A DNA stretch of 64,000 nt from Aliidiomarina quisquiliarum (GTDB lineage Bacteria > Pseudomonadota > Gammaproteobacteria > Enterobacterales > Alteromonadaceae). This document shows, one piece after another, positions 29,878 to 39,499 of this stretch. The stretch is from positions 420 through 64,419 of the forward strand of contig NZ_JAMFTN010000010.1 of the NCBI RefSeq assembly GCF_023922585.1, read 5' to 3'. How positions within the stretch are numbered: position 1 is the first letter of the stretch; the number at the start of each line of letters is the position of its first letter. The notes under the pieces were generated by a model that was not told the DNA's origin, searched no databases, and saw only the letters and a list, made by a program, of their open reading frames with translations. The position numbers and the translations under genes were made by a program.

Positions 29878-29904
29878 AAAAACCGCTCCTAGGAGCGGTT
29901 TTTT
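29878..29904. terminator. Bidirectional terminator between fadE and the thioesterase gene
   Basis: Arms AAAACCGCTCC and GGAGCGGTTTT around a TA centre, with an A-run before and a T-run after the stem, so it can serve both the fadE transcript (+) and the convergent thioesterase transcript (-). Confidence 0.92.
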
Positions 29905-29927
29905 ATCTCTGTTCACTAGCGTTTCAC

Positions 29928-30494
29928 TTAGTTAGCGGCTTCTTGCGCTGCCCGCTCTTGCCGTGACTGCGCAGACAATTCAGCTAAGCTATTTGCCCAG
30001 CTTTGTACCCAATCGGGTAATTCTGGTTGCTCAATATGACCATTACCCGTGGCATCTAATAACTCTTGGGGTGCTAAGCCACCGGTTTTCTTATTCCAGA
30101 ACATACCCCGTATCACTACAATAGCCGCCACGCGGTTTTTATTATCAAGAATTTTATGCTCTATATAAGCCCACTTATGGTCCCAACCCAATAGCCGAGA
30201 CTCTACATAGAATCGGTCAAAGGCTTTTAATTGGCGAATAAATCGTGCCGTTACGTCGCCAACCACTGGAATACACTTTCGTACCCGCGCAACTTTAAAG
30301 CTACCGGTACGAATAAACCAGTCCATACGGCCTAAGTCAGCAAAAGTCAGATAACGGCCGTTATTTACATGCATGTTTAAGTCTAAATCATTCGGCAACG
30401 CTCGTGATTGCACCCGTAGCGTTGCCAGGGGGTGGCAACGCGGCTCGCGCCAGCGCTTCAGTAAAAGCCAAATTAAACGGCCAAGCAAACTCAT
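29928..30494 (-). CDS. Acyl-CoA thioesterase-like (hot-dog fold, Them6-type)
   Basis: A 188-residue protein with a hydrophobic N-terminal helix (LLGRLIWLLLKRW) and a 4HBT-type hot-dog domain (LDLNMHVNNGRYLTFADLGRMDW, with the catalytic-type Asp in DLNMHVNN). It probably hydrolyses acyl-CoA or a similar thioester at the membrane. Its ATG overlaps the stop of the upstream 2OG oxygenase gene by 4 bases (ATGA), so the two form an operon. It converges with fadE over the shared terminator. Confidence 0.8.
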   Translation of the reverse strand: MSLLGRLIWLLLKRWREPRCHPLATLRVQSRALPNDLDLNMHVNNGRYLTFADLGRMDWFIRTGSFKVARVRKCIPVVGDVTARFIRQLKAFDRFYVESRLLGWDHKWAYIEHKILDNKNRVAAIVVIRGMFWNKKTGGLAPQELLDATGNGHIEQPELPDWVQSWANSLAELSAQSRQERAAQEAAN

Positions 30495-31423
30495 TTAATT
30501 AACCCTATTTCACGTAACCGTTCCATTAAGTAATCGTTGGCAGAAATGGGCTCATGCTGTTTCGGGTTCTCAGCCGACACACAGCTTTCAAGCGCTTCGA
30601 TTATAACGTTGGAGTTAAAGTGTAAAAAGAACGGAATAGAATAACGGCTTTTACTATTAAAGGGTGCCGGTGGATTCACCACCCGGTGTGTGGTTGAAGG
30701 CAATACACCATTAGTTAAGCGTTGTAACATGTCGCCCACATTACAAATAATAGCCCCTTCTAAAATAGTTACTGGAATCCAAGCGCCGCTTTTGGCCAAT
30801 ACTTCCAGCCCAGGCTCGCGCGAGCCTATGAGTAGCGTAATTACGTTAATGTCTTCATGGGCTGCAGCCCGAACCGAAGGCGTACCCTCATCAATAATAG
30901 GCGGATAATGCAACGGTCGTAAAATCGAGTTACCCATGTTGGTACGAGTTTTAAAATAGTCACGGGGCTGCTGTAAATATACTGCAATGCCTTCAAGCAC
31001 CCGGCTACCTAGCTCGTCTAGGGCTGCATATAAGCTCAGCATTTGGGTTTTAAATTCAGGTAGTTCTTGTGGCCACACATTGGGCTTTAATGCTGCATCG
31101 CTTGGCGTTCCTTCCACTTCTCGTCCCACATGCCAAAATTCTTTTAAGTCTACGTGCTTGGCATCTTTTGCTATTTCCGTACCAAATGGCGTATAGCCGC
31201 GCGCACCGCCACCACCTGCTTGGTGATATTGCTGCTTAGTTTCGGCGGGTAAAGCAAACAATTGCGCGGTAATATCCAGAGCCTGATGAATTTGCTCAGC
31301 GGCAACACCGTGGTTAGTTAAAGCAACAAAGCCATTGCCTTCATAACCTTCGCCAAGAGTTTGCACAAACAATTCGAAATCTTGCTCATAAAGAGCCACA
31401 TCTACATGGGGAATAGAACTCAT
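30491..31423 (-). CDS. 2-oxoglutarate/Fe(II)-dependent oxygenase, isopenicillin N synthase-like family
   Basis: A 310-residue protein with an N-terminal DIOX_N region (VDVALYEQDFELFVQTLGEG) and a double-stranded beta-helix core. The iron ligands are H and D in AAAHEDINVITLL and H in STTHRVVNPP; RYSIPFF carries the Arg that binds 2-oxoglutarate. The start is the ATG at 31423 (AAGGG upstream); 38 in-frame codons further upstream look non-coding. The substrate is unknown, and bacterial members range from ethylene-forming to pigment and amino-acid hydroxylases. Confidence 0.85.
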   Translation of the reverse strand: MSSIPHVDVALYEQDFELFVQTLGEGYEGNGFVALTNHGVAAEQIHQALDITAQLFALPAETKQQYHQAGGGGARGYTPFGTEIAKDAKHVDLKEFWHVGREVEGTPSDAALKPNVWPQELPEFKTQMLSLYAALDELGSRVLEGIAVYLQQPRDYFKTRTNMGNSILRPLHYPPIIDEGTPSVRAAAHEDINVITLLIGSREPGLEVLAKSGAWIPVTILEGAIICNVGDMLQRLTNGVLPSTTHRVVNPPAPFNSKSRYSIPFFLHFNSNVIIEALESCVSAENPKQHEPISANDYLMERLREIGLIK

Positions 31424-31788
31424 TTTTTGATAACCCTTAAACGTTTTAATTAACCCTTTGATCCTATACGTACCACGCCTTAGGTACAAGGTTAGACCAC
31501 TGACAATAAAAACTTTTACTGTGCTCAACAACACCACAAGCCTAGTTCAAACCAACCCCTTCAATTGTTACTAAATGTTACAAATGTAAATTGTTATTAT
31601 GCAAAAAACCTATAGCCAATGCCGCACAGACCCAAATTTAAGCCAACAACTCCCATACAAAAAATGTCATTAGTCCTTCCATTCAAGCCTTTCAACGGCT
31701 ATATTCAAGACTCGCTTTGCGCCCACTACAGGTGCAAAACAAAAAGCATAACAAATGCGATATCTAATCTTTGAAGGAAGGATAGAGA
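31424..31788. other. Intergenic region upstream of the S8 protease gene
   Basis: 365 AT-rich bases carrying the divergent promoters of the 2OG oxygenase operon (-) and the S8 protease (+). I see an AT-rich TTACA-AA-TGTAA dyad near 31580, but no convincing operator or small ORF. The protease has a strong GAAGGAAGG ribosome site just before its ATG. Confidence 0.5.
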
Positions 31789-34700
31789 ATGAAAAGCATT
31801 AAGACGAGTTCACCTAAACTTAGTCTTGTGGCAACTCTTGTAGCTTCAGCACTTTCATTTGGTGTTTCTGCAAATACGTTGACCCCAGTACAGGCTGAGT
31901 TAACCGCCACGCTTGTTGAGCGCGGTAGTTCAGAACAAAAAGTCACGCGATTAGCGCAACAGCAGTTCCCAACATATTATATTGTTGAGTTACACGATGC
32001 GCCCGTTGCAACTTATAAAGGCGGTGTAGCCGGCTATGCAGCAACACACCGTAGTGCATCTGACTCAGCTCGACTAGACTCTAAGTCGAACGAAGCACAG
32101 TCCTATGCATCCTACTTAAACGAGCGCCAAACAGAATTATTTAGCGCGCTTTCGCAAAAGTACCCACAGTTGCAAGTTGAGCGTAGCCTCAATGTGCTCA
32201 TGAATGGTCTTATCGTTTCACACCCAGGTGAAGTTGACCTGAAGGCCGAACTACAAGCAACGCCTGGTGTTAAGCGCGTATACGAACATGAAATGTTCTA
32301 TGCTCAAACAGACACGTCGCTTGACCTTATTGGCGCCCCAGAAGTTTGGGAAGCCATTGGTGGTAGCGCTGGCCGCGACCGTGCTGGTGAAGGCGTAAAA
32401 GTAGCTATCATCGACGGTGGTATTCGCGCTGAACACGCCATGTTCCAAAGTAATGGTCATGTGCGCCCTGAAGGGTTACCGAACGACGACTACTGTTCAT
32501 TAATAGAAGCTAGCTTCTGTAACGACAAGCTTGTATTAGCTCGTTATTACACCCCTACTTTTGCTGTTCACCCAGACGAAAATATTAGCCCACTCGACCT
32601 TGGTGGCCACGGTACGCACGTAGCGGGTACAGCTGTTGGTAACCCGGTAGCTGCTAACTTCCAAGGTGTCGACGTTAACATTTCTGGTGTTGCCCCAGGC
32701 GCAAGCTTAATGGTGTACAAAGCACTATTTAGAACCCCAACAAGTCCAGGTGGTGGTTCTAATATCATGCTAATTTCAGCACTAGAAGACGCCGTTGCTG
32801 ACGGTGCTCATGTAGTGAATAACTCATGGGGTGGCGGTGGCGGTGCAGCAGATCCTGCTGGCAGCCCTTACACAACAGTTATTGCCGCAGCTGAAGAAGC
32901 CGGTGTACTAATGGTTACCTCTGCGGGTAACTCAGGCCCTGGCAGCACTACTATTGGTTGCCCAGCCTGTGCTGAGTCTGGCTTAGCGGTAGCAAATACC
33001 CAAACCGGTCGCTTTTTTGCCGACTTCACTACTACAGCACCCGGCCTAGACGGCGTACCTTCTATTATGGGTAGTGGTGACTTCGAATGGCCAACTGATC
33101 CTGAAGTAGAAGAAAATGCACCACGCATTGCTATTACTGCAGAAATCAACTTCTCGGCAGCCGTAGACGAAAATAACGTTGAAGGTTGTAATGCTTTTGC
33201 AGCCGACAGCTTTAAAGACCAAATCGCGGTTATTCCTCGTGGTAGCTGTGCATTTACTGATAAAGCCAACAACGCACAAGCCGCTGGTGCGGTTGCTATG
33301 ATCCTTTATGATAACGCCGCAACTGGCATTATCTCCATGTCTATGCCTGGTGCAAGCTTACCTTCAGTAGCAATCTCGAAGGAAAATGGCGCAACTATGT
33401 TCGCTAGCTGGCAAGAAGGCGACACAGCAACAATTTCACCAGAACCAACAACTTTTGTTGACGAAGCTTCAACTGATATTATGTCAGCATCAAGCTCGCG
33501 CGGTCCAAATGGCAACGCTAGCTACCTGAAGCCAGACCTAGCTGCTCCTGGCACTAGCATTTTGTCGGCCTATGTTCCAAACGACGGCGACGATGGCTAC
33601 GGTGCACTTTCTGGTACTAGTATGGCAAGCCCGCACGTAGCAGGTGCTGCCGCGTTGGTACGTCAACTCAACCCGGGTTTAGACGCTAAACAGGTGAAAT
33701 CAGTACTAATGAGCTCAACCAGCTCAGGTGTGCGGATGGAAGACGCCACTACTTTAGCAGGCCCGTTCGAACGTGGTGCAGGCCGCTTAAATGTTGCTAA
33801 TGCAATTAAAACAGCAATTACCTTCGACACTGCTTCTATTGCTTCTGTAGGTTGTGTTATTAGCTGCGAATTCGACCGCACTATAACTAACTTGCTCGAC
33901 TCTGAAGGCACTTGGAATGGTACTGTTAACTTTACTACACCAGGCGTACACGGCACTTTAAGCGAAACGAGTATTACTCTAGACGCTGAAGGTGAAGCCA
34001 GCTTTACCCTAGCGGTAGATGTTACTTATGCCGAGCCAGGTTGGGCATTCGGTGAAGTACTATGGAGCGACGCTTCAGGCCAGTTCGCAGACGCGCGTAT
34101 GCCGATTGCACTAGTTGCTCAGCACACCGCCGACGCACAGGTAATCTCTACTGTTGTAGCAGACGCTGCTAACCTAACCACCGCAACCCCAGCTACCGTT
34201 AAGTCGCGTGTTGGTAATAGCGGTAGTTCGTTACCAGTAAGCTTTACTATGCTGATTCCAGAAGGCACCACCTTGGATGAAAGCTCAATAGTAAGCAATG
34301 GCTTAAATGCCTCACAAGTAGGCTTTAGCATAGCGCAAAACAAGCAGTCGATGACATGGGCTGGTACTCTAACCGATAGCGCAGGTAATATTACCTTAGC
34401 TAACAATCCGTTCCCGTATGCAGGCTGGTCGTTAACTGATATTCCTGTAAACAACGCAGTTATTCCTTGCGACGCTGGTTGTGACGAAGTTGTATATAGC
34501 TTCCCAATTGGTAACTATGGTGGCTTTACTTATGATGGTAACTTTGTAGGCACCATTCGCTTTAGCGAAAACGGTATGATTAGTGCAGCTGCACAAACCT
34601 TCGGCCTGTCATACCTAAACCAAAACATGCCAAGCCCAGTAGCACCTAACGGTGTACTAGCTCCGTTCTGGTCTGACTTTGAAGTTGGTGGTGATGCCGG

Positions 34701-35859
34701 CGGCTCTATCCTCTACAATATTTTAAGTGATGGCGTAGATGATTGGTTTGTTATCGAATGGAATGATGTTGCACAATGGGGTGATACCTCGGGTAAACGC
34801 TTTACCTTCTCAATCTGGATAGCCTTAGAAACAGATCGAGTATATTTCAACTACATTGACATGCCAGCTGTTCTTGGTTACGGCAGTGTTGGGTTCGAAG
34901 ATGTACTTGGACAGGTTGGCTATACTTCATACTTTGATGGTTCAGGACAAGCGCCTGTTTCAAACCAAGCTCGCCAAGTTGTGTTCCAGCGCGGTGTGAA
35001 AGGTTTCATGGAGTTTGAATATGACGTAACGCCAAACAATATTGGTCAAGCCAGTAATGTTACTGCGGCGGTTATTGAAAACGAAACCATTGAAATCGAC
35101 TTAAGCGAAAGCTTTAACTTAGGTTTCACCACCACGTCAAACACCCGCTTAACAGCTGAAGGCAACACCTGGACCGCTGTACAGCCAATGACCTTTAAGG
35201 CTGAAGGTGAAGGTTCTATTGAAATTGTTACTGCACCAGCAAACGGTACGGTAGCACCAGTAGTAACCGACCCAGAAGAGCCTGTAGAGCCAGTTGAGCC
35301 AACTGCAATGGGCGTAGCTGCACAGTCGCTCGTGTTTGTATACACACCTGAAGCAGACTTTGTAGGCGAAGACAGCTTTACTTACCGTGTGGTAGACGCC
35401 AATGGCGCTGCTACAACAACAGGTACAGTAACTGTTATGGTGGCCGAAGCTAATGTTGCTCCAGTTGCGGCAGTAACTGGTGGTGGCGGTAAAGCTGCTG
35501 CTGGTACAACGGTTACTTTAAGCGCTGCTTCAAGTACCGACGCCAATGACGACGAGCTAAGCTTTAGCTGGACACAAACAGCTGGACCTTCAGTAACTAT
35601 TAACAATGCCAACACTGCAGAAATGTCTTTTGTTGCGCCTACACTATCAGCACAAGCTACACTTACTTTCGAAGTAACTGTGTCTGACGGTGAGCTCAGC
35701 GACACGGCATCTGCTTCGGTAACTGTTGAAGCTAAAGTTGAAGAAGAAGCTCCTAAGAAGAAGAGTAAAAAGTGGTACGAAGGTAGCTTCGGAATTTTCG
35801 CAGCACTTCTAGCCTTACCTCTTGTGTTTGTTCGTCGTCGTCGTAAACTAAACGTTTAA
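31789..35859 (+). CDS. Secreted S8 (subtilisin-like) serine protease with C-terminal GlyGly-CTERM-like anchor
   Basis: A 1356-residue exoprotease. It has a signal peptide (about 1-28), an I9 propeptide (about 62-172) and a catalytic domain with triad D209 (VAIIDGG), H274 (GGHGTHVAG) and S611 (SGTSMASPH), plus oxyanion Asn in VVNNSWGGG. A PA domain is inserted at about 445-560. Fibronectin/Ig-like and beta-sandwich regions follow, then a cadherin-like repeat (YTPEADFVGEDSFTYRV) and a PKD/REJ-type domain (about 1222-1315). The tail is KKWYEGSFG, a 14-residue hydrophobic helix and RRRRK, the tripartite layout of rhombosortase-cleaved GlyGly-CTERM proteins. Strong RBS and terminator suggest high expression. 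Confidence 0.92.
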   Translation: MKSIKTSSPKLSLVATLVASALSFGVSANTLTPVQAELTATLVERGSSEQKVTRLAQQQFPTYYIVELHDAPVATYKGGVAGYAATHRSASDSARLDSKSNEAQSYASYLNERQTELFSALSQKYPQLQVERSLNVLMNGLIVSHPGEVDLKAELQATPGVKRVYEHEMFYAQTDTSLDLIGAPEVWEAIGGSAGRDRAGEGVKVAIIDGGIRAEHAMFQSNGHVRPEGLPNDDYCSLIEASFCNDKLVLARYYTPTFAVHPDENISPLDLGGHGTHVAGTAVGNPVAANFQGVDVNISGVAPGASLMVYKALFRTPTSPGGGSNIMLISALEDAVADGAHVVNNSWGGGGGAADPAGSPYTTVIAAAEEAGVLMVTSAGNSGPGSTTIGCPACAESGLAVANTQTGRFFADFTTTAPGLDGVPSIMGSGDFEWPTDPEVEENAPRIAITAEINFSAAVDENNVEGCNAFAADSFKDQIAVIPRGSCAFTDKANNAQAAGAVAMILYDNAATGIISMSMPGASLPSVAISKENGATMFASWQEGDTATISPEPTTFVDEASTDIMSASSSRGPNGNASYLKPDLAAPGTSILSAYVPNDGDDGYGALSGTSMASPHVAGAAALVRQLNPGLDAKQVKSVLMSSTSSGVRMEDATTLAGPFERGAGRLNVANAIKTAITFDTASIASVGCVISCEFDRTITNLLDSEGTWNGTVNFTTPGVHGTLSETSITLDAEGEASFTLAVDVTYAEPGWAFGEVLWSDASGQFADARMPIALVAQHTADAQVISTVVADAANLTTATPATVKSRVGNSGSSLPVSFTMLIPEGTTLDESSIVSNGLNASQVGFSIAQNKQSMTWAGTLTDSAGNITLANNPFPYAGWSLTDIPVNNAVIPCDAGCDEVVYSFPIGNYGGFTYDGNFVGTIRFSENGMISAAAQTFGLSYLNQNMPSPVAPNGVLAPFWSDFEVGGDAGGSILYNILSDGVDDWFVIEWNDVAQWGDTSGKRFTFSIWIALETDRVYFNYIDMPAVLGYGSVGFEDVLGQVGYTSYFDGSGQAPVSNQARQVVFQRGVKGFMEFEYDVTPNNIGQASNVTAAVIENETIEIDLSESFNLGFTTTSNTRLTAEGNTWTAVQPMTFKAEGEGSIEIVTAPANGTVAPVVTDPEEPVEPVEPTAMGVAAQSLVFVYTPEADFVGEDSFTYRVVDANGAATTTGTVTVMVAEANVAPVAAVTGGGGKAAAGTTVTLSAASSTDANDDELSFSWTQTAGPSVTINNANTAEMSFVAPTLSAQATLTFEVTVSDGELSDTASASVTVEAKVEEEAPKKKSKKWYEGSFGIFAALLALPLVFVRRRRKLNV

Positions 35860-35882
35860 ACGACCGTTCAACACCTTTAACG

Positions 35883-35906
35883 AAGGGGCCTTGCGGGGCC
35901 CCTTTT
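35883..35906 (+). terminator. Rho-independent terminator after the S8 protease gene
   Basis: Arms AAGGGGCC and GGCCCCTT with a short G-rich loop, then TTTT. It begins 24 bases after the protease stop codon and ends 24 bases before the next start. Confidence 0.9.
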
Positions 35907-35929
35907 CATTGCATGAACAGGAATACCAA

Positions 35930-36391
35930 ATGAGAAAAAAAATTCGTAATTTAGCCGGTGTGTGCTTAATTAGTCCGTTACTACTGCTAACCGCTTGTAA
36001 TAATGACGCCGCTAAATCAAACGCAAGCCAAGCGCAGGCTGAAGTTGTGGCTGAACCTTTATTTACCGCCCCCCTGCCTGCGGCAGAAGGCTTAGCCGGA
36101 TTACTAAGTGACATTCGTGCTACCGCAGGTGTTGCCTATGCACAAAACTTAAGTAGCTGTAAACTAGCCGAAGTAGGCGTTAAAGCCTGTGGTGGCCCTG
36201 AACGCTATATTATTTATTCTACTGAAGTAGCCGACGAACAAGCCCTACTCGAGCTTATTTCACGTTATAACGAAGCCTCGGCAGCTTTCAATCGTGACAG
36301 TCAATTAATGTCAGACTGTAGTATAGCGCCGCGGCCACGTATCATTCTAAATAACGGCATTTGTGTACCTCAAGCGACTTCACTGCAGTAA
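35930..36391 (+). CDS. Lipoprotein of unknown function
   Basis: A 153-residue protein with a lipoprotein signal (MRKKIRNLAGVCLISPLLLLTAC, lipobox LLTAC). The mature part contains four further Cys, two of them in SCKLAEVGVKACGGPERY and the others in SDCSIAPRP and NGICVPQ, which probably form disulfides. The ATG at 35930 has AGGAA 7 bases upstream; a longer frame from 35891 would run through the terminator and is rejected. It is convergent with the RND pump gene. I do not recognise the family. Confidence 0.7.
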   Translation: MRKKIRNLAGVCLISPLLLLTACNNDAAKSNASQAQAEVVAEPLFTAPLPAAEGLAGLLSDIRATAGVAYAQNLSSCKLAEVGVKACGGPERYIIYSTEVADEQALLELISRYNEASAAFNRDSQLMSDCSIAPRPRIILNNGICVPQATSLQ

Positions 36392-36397
36392 CACGGT

Positions 36398-39300
36398 TTA
36401 GTGGCTGGACGGCTCTTGCTCTTGCGCCAGCCCCCAATCATCTAGCAGCACATAAAATGCCGGAATTACCACAATGACAAGCACCGTGGCACTTAACAAG
36501 CCAAATACTACCGCAATTGCCAGAGGCTTTATCGAGCCCGCTTGAGTACTGGTTTCGGCTAACAAGGGTAATAAGCCAGCAATGGTTGTGGTAGATGAAA
36601 TAAGTATGGCGCGAAGCCTGTCGCGGCTTGCTTGCCCTGCTGCAATTACTGTAGTTAAGCCCTGCTGCCGATTCGTTTTAATAAATTGAATAAGCAAAAT
36701 AGCATTATTAACCACAATTCCCGCCAACGACGCAGCTCCGATAAGTGACGGCATCGACAAGTAATAGCCCATAAACACATGGCCCCAAAGCACACCAATA
36801 AAGGCTAAGGGTATCGACAGCATAACAATTAGGGGCTCTACATAACTGCGAAACTGGAATGAAAGAATAATAAAAATACCCACAAGGCCTATCAGCAACC
36901 CTCGGCCTATCGACCCCCCGGTTTCAGCCGAACGGGCTACTTGGCCTTCAAATACCACATGTATATTGGGGTAACGCATTTCAAAGTCTGGCAGCCAGCT
37001 TTTCTTTAGTTCACCCACAATAACTTGTCCACTTGAAAGCTGAGCATTTACATTAGCTTCTACTGTTACGGTGCGGCGGCCGTCAATTCGATTAATACGC
37101 GACCAGTCGCGCCGCTCTGTAATGGTGGTTACCACGTCAAGAGGTACCTGCTGGCCATTAGGTAAAATAATGGTGTGATCAGCAATATCGTCAAGGCTAC
37201 TTCGGTTTGCTTCACTTTGCCGTACCACTATTTGTACGTCATGGTCGCCAATACGCTGTCGATCAACAATGTCGCCAAGAAATGCGGCCCGTAATTGCGA
37301 CGCCACGTCTTCAGCTGTTAAGCCCAAACCATGAGCCCCTTCAGCTAAAGCAAAGGCCCGTTGTGGCTTTCCTAAACGTAAGTCGTCTGTAACGTTATAT
37401 ACGGCTGAATAATTGCTTAAAAACTGTGCCAGTTCCGCCGAGGCCGTTTTCAGCTCAGCTAAGTCGTCGCCTTGTAAACGAACTTCAACGGGTGTGCCCG
37501 AAGGACCAAAGCCTGGCTCTTGAATAATTAAGCGTTCAATTCCATTAATCACACCTATTTCTTGCTGCCAAGCCATTGTCAGCTCATTCAAAGTTATACT
37601 GCGCTGCTCGGCGGTTAATAGGTCAACAATAACCGTTGCCACATGCGGGCCCGCTTCATGGGCGCTACGGTTGAAATTAAATCGTGTTTGCATGGCAACA
37701 ACTAAAGCAGCATCACCCGGTTGCAAGGGGCTATATTTCTCATTGAGTCGCTGCATGGCCGCTTCGACTTGTGCGGTTACTTCTTCCGTACGCGCAAGGG
37801 GCGTACCTTGTGGCATCAAAACTCGCGCTTCAAGCACGTCACCGTCAATTTCTGGCATAGCCTCACTGCCAATATGCCCGCCAGCAATGTAGCCCACCGA
37901 ACCAAGAATAAGCACAATAACAGCAGCCAACACACCGTACCTAAACCGAATAGCGTGATCCGTAAAGCGACCAACGGCTTCACGAAAAGTGTCGAAGGCT
38001 TGGTCAAAGCGCTGTCTTAATTTCGATGCTTGCTTTTGCTCTAATTTGGCAACACTGCGTCTTAAATGATGAGGCAAAACCCAAAAGGCTTGAATTAAGC
38101 TAGCCGTTAGGGCTGCCACTAATACAATAGGCAATACTTCCAATACCGCCCCTAACTCTCCTACTAAAAATGCAAGGGGTAAAAACACTGCAGCAGTAGT
38201 TAAGTATGACGAAAATACTCCTGGCAAAACCTGCCGAGTACCTTCCACTACGGCTTCGAAAGGCGACTTACCCTGTTGCGCTAAAGTTGCAATGTTGTCG
38301 GTAATCACAATGGCATCGTCCATAACAATACCAATGGCCATCAACAAACCAACTAGAGTAATCATATTTATGCTTAAGCCGGTAAAGGCCATCACAATAA
38401 AGGCGCCCATAAAAGCTGCGGGCAACCCTAAAACAGCCCAAATGGCCAAGCTAGGGCGGAAAAATAAGCTCATTACCAGCACGACCAGCAAGAAACCCAT
38501 CACCCCGTTTTCAACCAACATTTTAAGCCGGTCGCGAACAATGCTAGTCATGTCTTGGGTTACGGTTAGCTCCATTAAGCCATGGTAGTGCTTGCTTTCA
38601 TCTGCAATTAACTGATCTAGCTGATCTTTCACTTTAAGCGCATCGGCCTGTAATGCCTTACTTACTTCCAGCACTACCGCGGGCCGACCATTAAAGTGTA
38701 CTTTTTCTTCCGCCCGCTCACCTACTTCACGCAGCGTGGCAATTTGGCCTAAAGTAATTTCACCGCCGTCACTATCAGAGGCCACCACCAGTAAAGCTAA
38801 GTCGGCTAAGGAACGGCGTTGATCGGTAAAGCGCAACAGCACATCGCGATCGCGGGTTTCAAGCGTGCCTAAAGGTAAATCAATGTTTTGCCCAGTTACA
38901 CGCCTAGCTAAAGTACGGGCAGAAAGGCCATGTTGACCAAGCACATCGCGGGGCACACTTACTTGCCATTGCCGTTGTGATACCCCATGAATAGCCACTT
39001 GGGCAACACCTTCAAGCGCCATTATTTTAGCTTCTAAACGTAAAGCGTAGTCTTCCAGCTGGTTAATCGGCAAGTCGCCGCCTACTGCAACCGCAGCAAC
39101 TAAATCACTGCGGTGAAGTTCACGAACAATGGGAGGCTCGGCGCGAGCGGGTAAGTCAATAATGGCATTTACTTCTGTTTGCAGCTCGGTCAAGAAGCGA
39201 ATGGGCTCGCCTTCGGCCATCATTTTTGCCGTAGCTGTAGCAATATTGTCTTGCGCGGCACAGCGAAATTCATCTAGGTATTCAACCCCTTTCACCGCAT

Positions 39301-39499
39301 CATATAAGCGCCGACAGATAGCGTCTTCAACGTCAGCCGCACTGGCCCCACGATAAAGCATAGAAATTGACACTTCCGTTGGCCGATAGTCGGGAAAGGT
39401 TTCACGTTTTAAGGCGGGAGCCGCAAAAATACCTGCTGCCAAAATAATAAGCATGAGCAAATTAGCGGCGGTTGGGTGGCCTGCAAACCAACGAATCAT
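36398..39499 (-). CDS. RND efflux pump permease (AcrB/MMPL superfamily)
   Basis: A 1033-residue inner-membrane proton/drug antiporter with 12 helices in the usual 1+5+1+5 layout and two large periplasmic loops. The helix-4 proton-relay Asp pair is seen in GIVMDDAIVITDNI. The opening MIRWFAGHPTAANLLMLIIL and the FEGQVARSAETGG region are typical of HAE-like pumps. It overlaps the adaptor gene upstream by 4 bases (ATGA). No TolC-type outer-membrane channel is encoded here, so it must use one encoded elsewhere. Substrates are unknown. Confidence 0.93.
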   Translation of the reverse strand: MIRWFAGHPTAANLLMLIILAAGIFAAPALKRETFPDYRPTEVSISMLYRGASAADVEDAICRRLYDAVKGVEYLDEFRCAAQDNIATATAKMMAEGEPIRFLTELQTEVNAIIDLPARAEPPIVRELHRSDLVAAVAVGGDLPINQLEDYALRLEAKIMALEGVAQVAIHGVSQRQWQVSVPRDVLGQHGLSARTLARRVTGQNIDLPLGTLETRDRDVLLRFTDQRRSLADLALLVVASDSDGGEITLGQIATLREVGERAEEKVHFNGRPAVVLEVSKALQADALKVKDQLDQLIADESKHYHGLMELTVTQDMTSIVRDRLKMLVENGVMGFLLVVLVMSLFFRPSLAIWAVLGLPAAFMGAFIVMAFTGLSINMITLVGLLMAIGIVMDDAIVITDNIATLAQQGKSPFEAVVEGTRQVLPGVFSSYLTTAAVFLPLAFLVGELGAVLEVLPIVLVAALTASLIQAFWVLPHHLRRSVAKLEQKQASKLRQRFDQAFDTFREAVGRFTDHAIRFRYGVLAAVIVLILGSVGYIAGGHIGSEAMPEIDGDVLEARVLMPQGTPLARTEEVTAQVEAAMQRLNEKYSPLQPGDAALVVAMQTRFNFNRSAHEAGPHVATVIVDLLTAEQRSITLNELTMAWQQEIGVINGIERLIIQEPGFGPSGTPVEVRLQGDDLAELKTASAELAQFLSNYSAVYNVTDDLRLGKPQRAFALAEGAHGLGLTAEDVASQLRAAFLGDIVDRQRIGDHDVQIVVRQSEANRSSLDDIADHTIILPNGQQVPLDVVTTITERRDWSRINRIDGRRTVTVEANVNAQLSSGQVIVGELKKSWLPDFEMRYPNIHVVFEGQVARSAETGGSIGRGLLIGLVGIFIILSFQFRSYVEPLIVMLSIPLAFIGVLWGHVFMGYYLSMPSLIGAASLAGIVVNNAILLIQFIKTNRQQGLTTVIAAGQASRDRLRAILISSTTTIAGLLPLLAETSTQAGSIKPLAIAVVFGLLSATVLVIVVIPAFYVLLDDWGLAQEQEPSSH

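Noticed and set aside
34119-35705. Long open frames antisense to the S8 protease gene
   Set aside because: They mirror the codon pattern of the sense gene and lack ribosome sites or recognisable domains.
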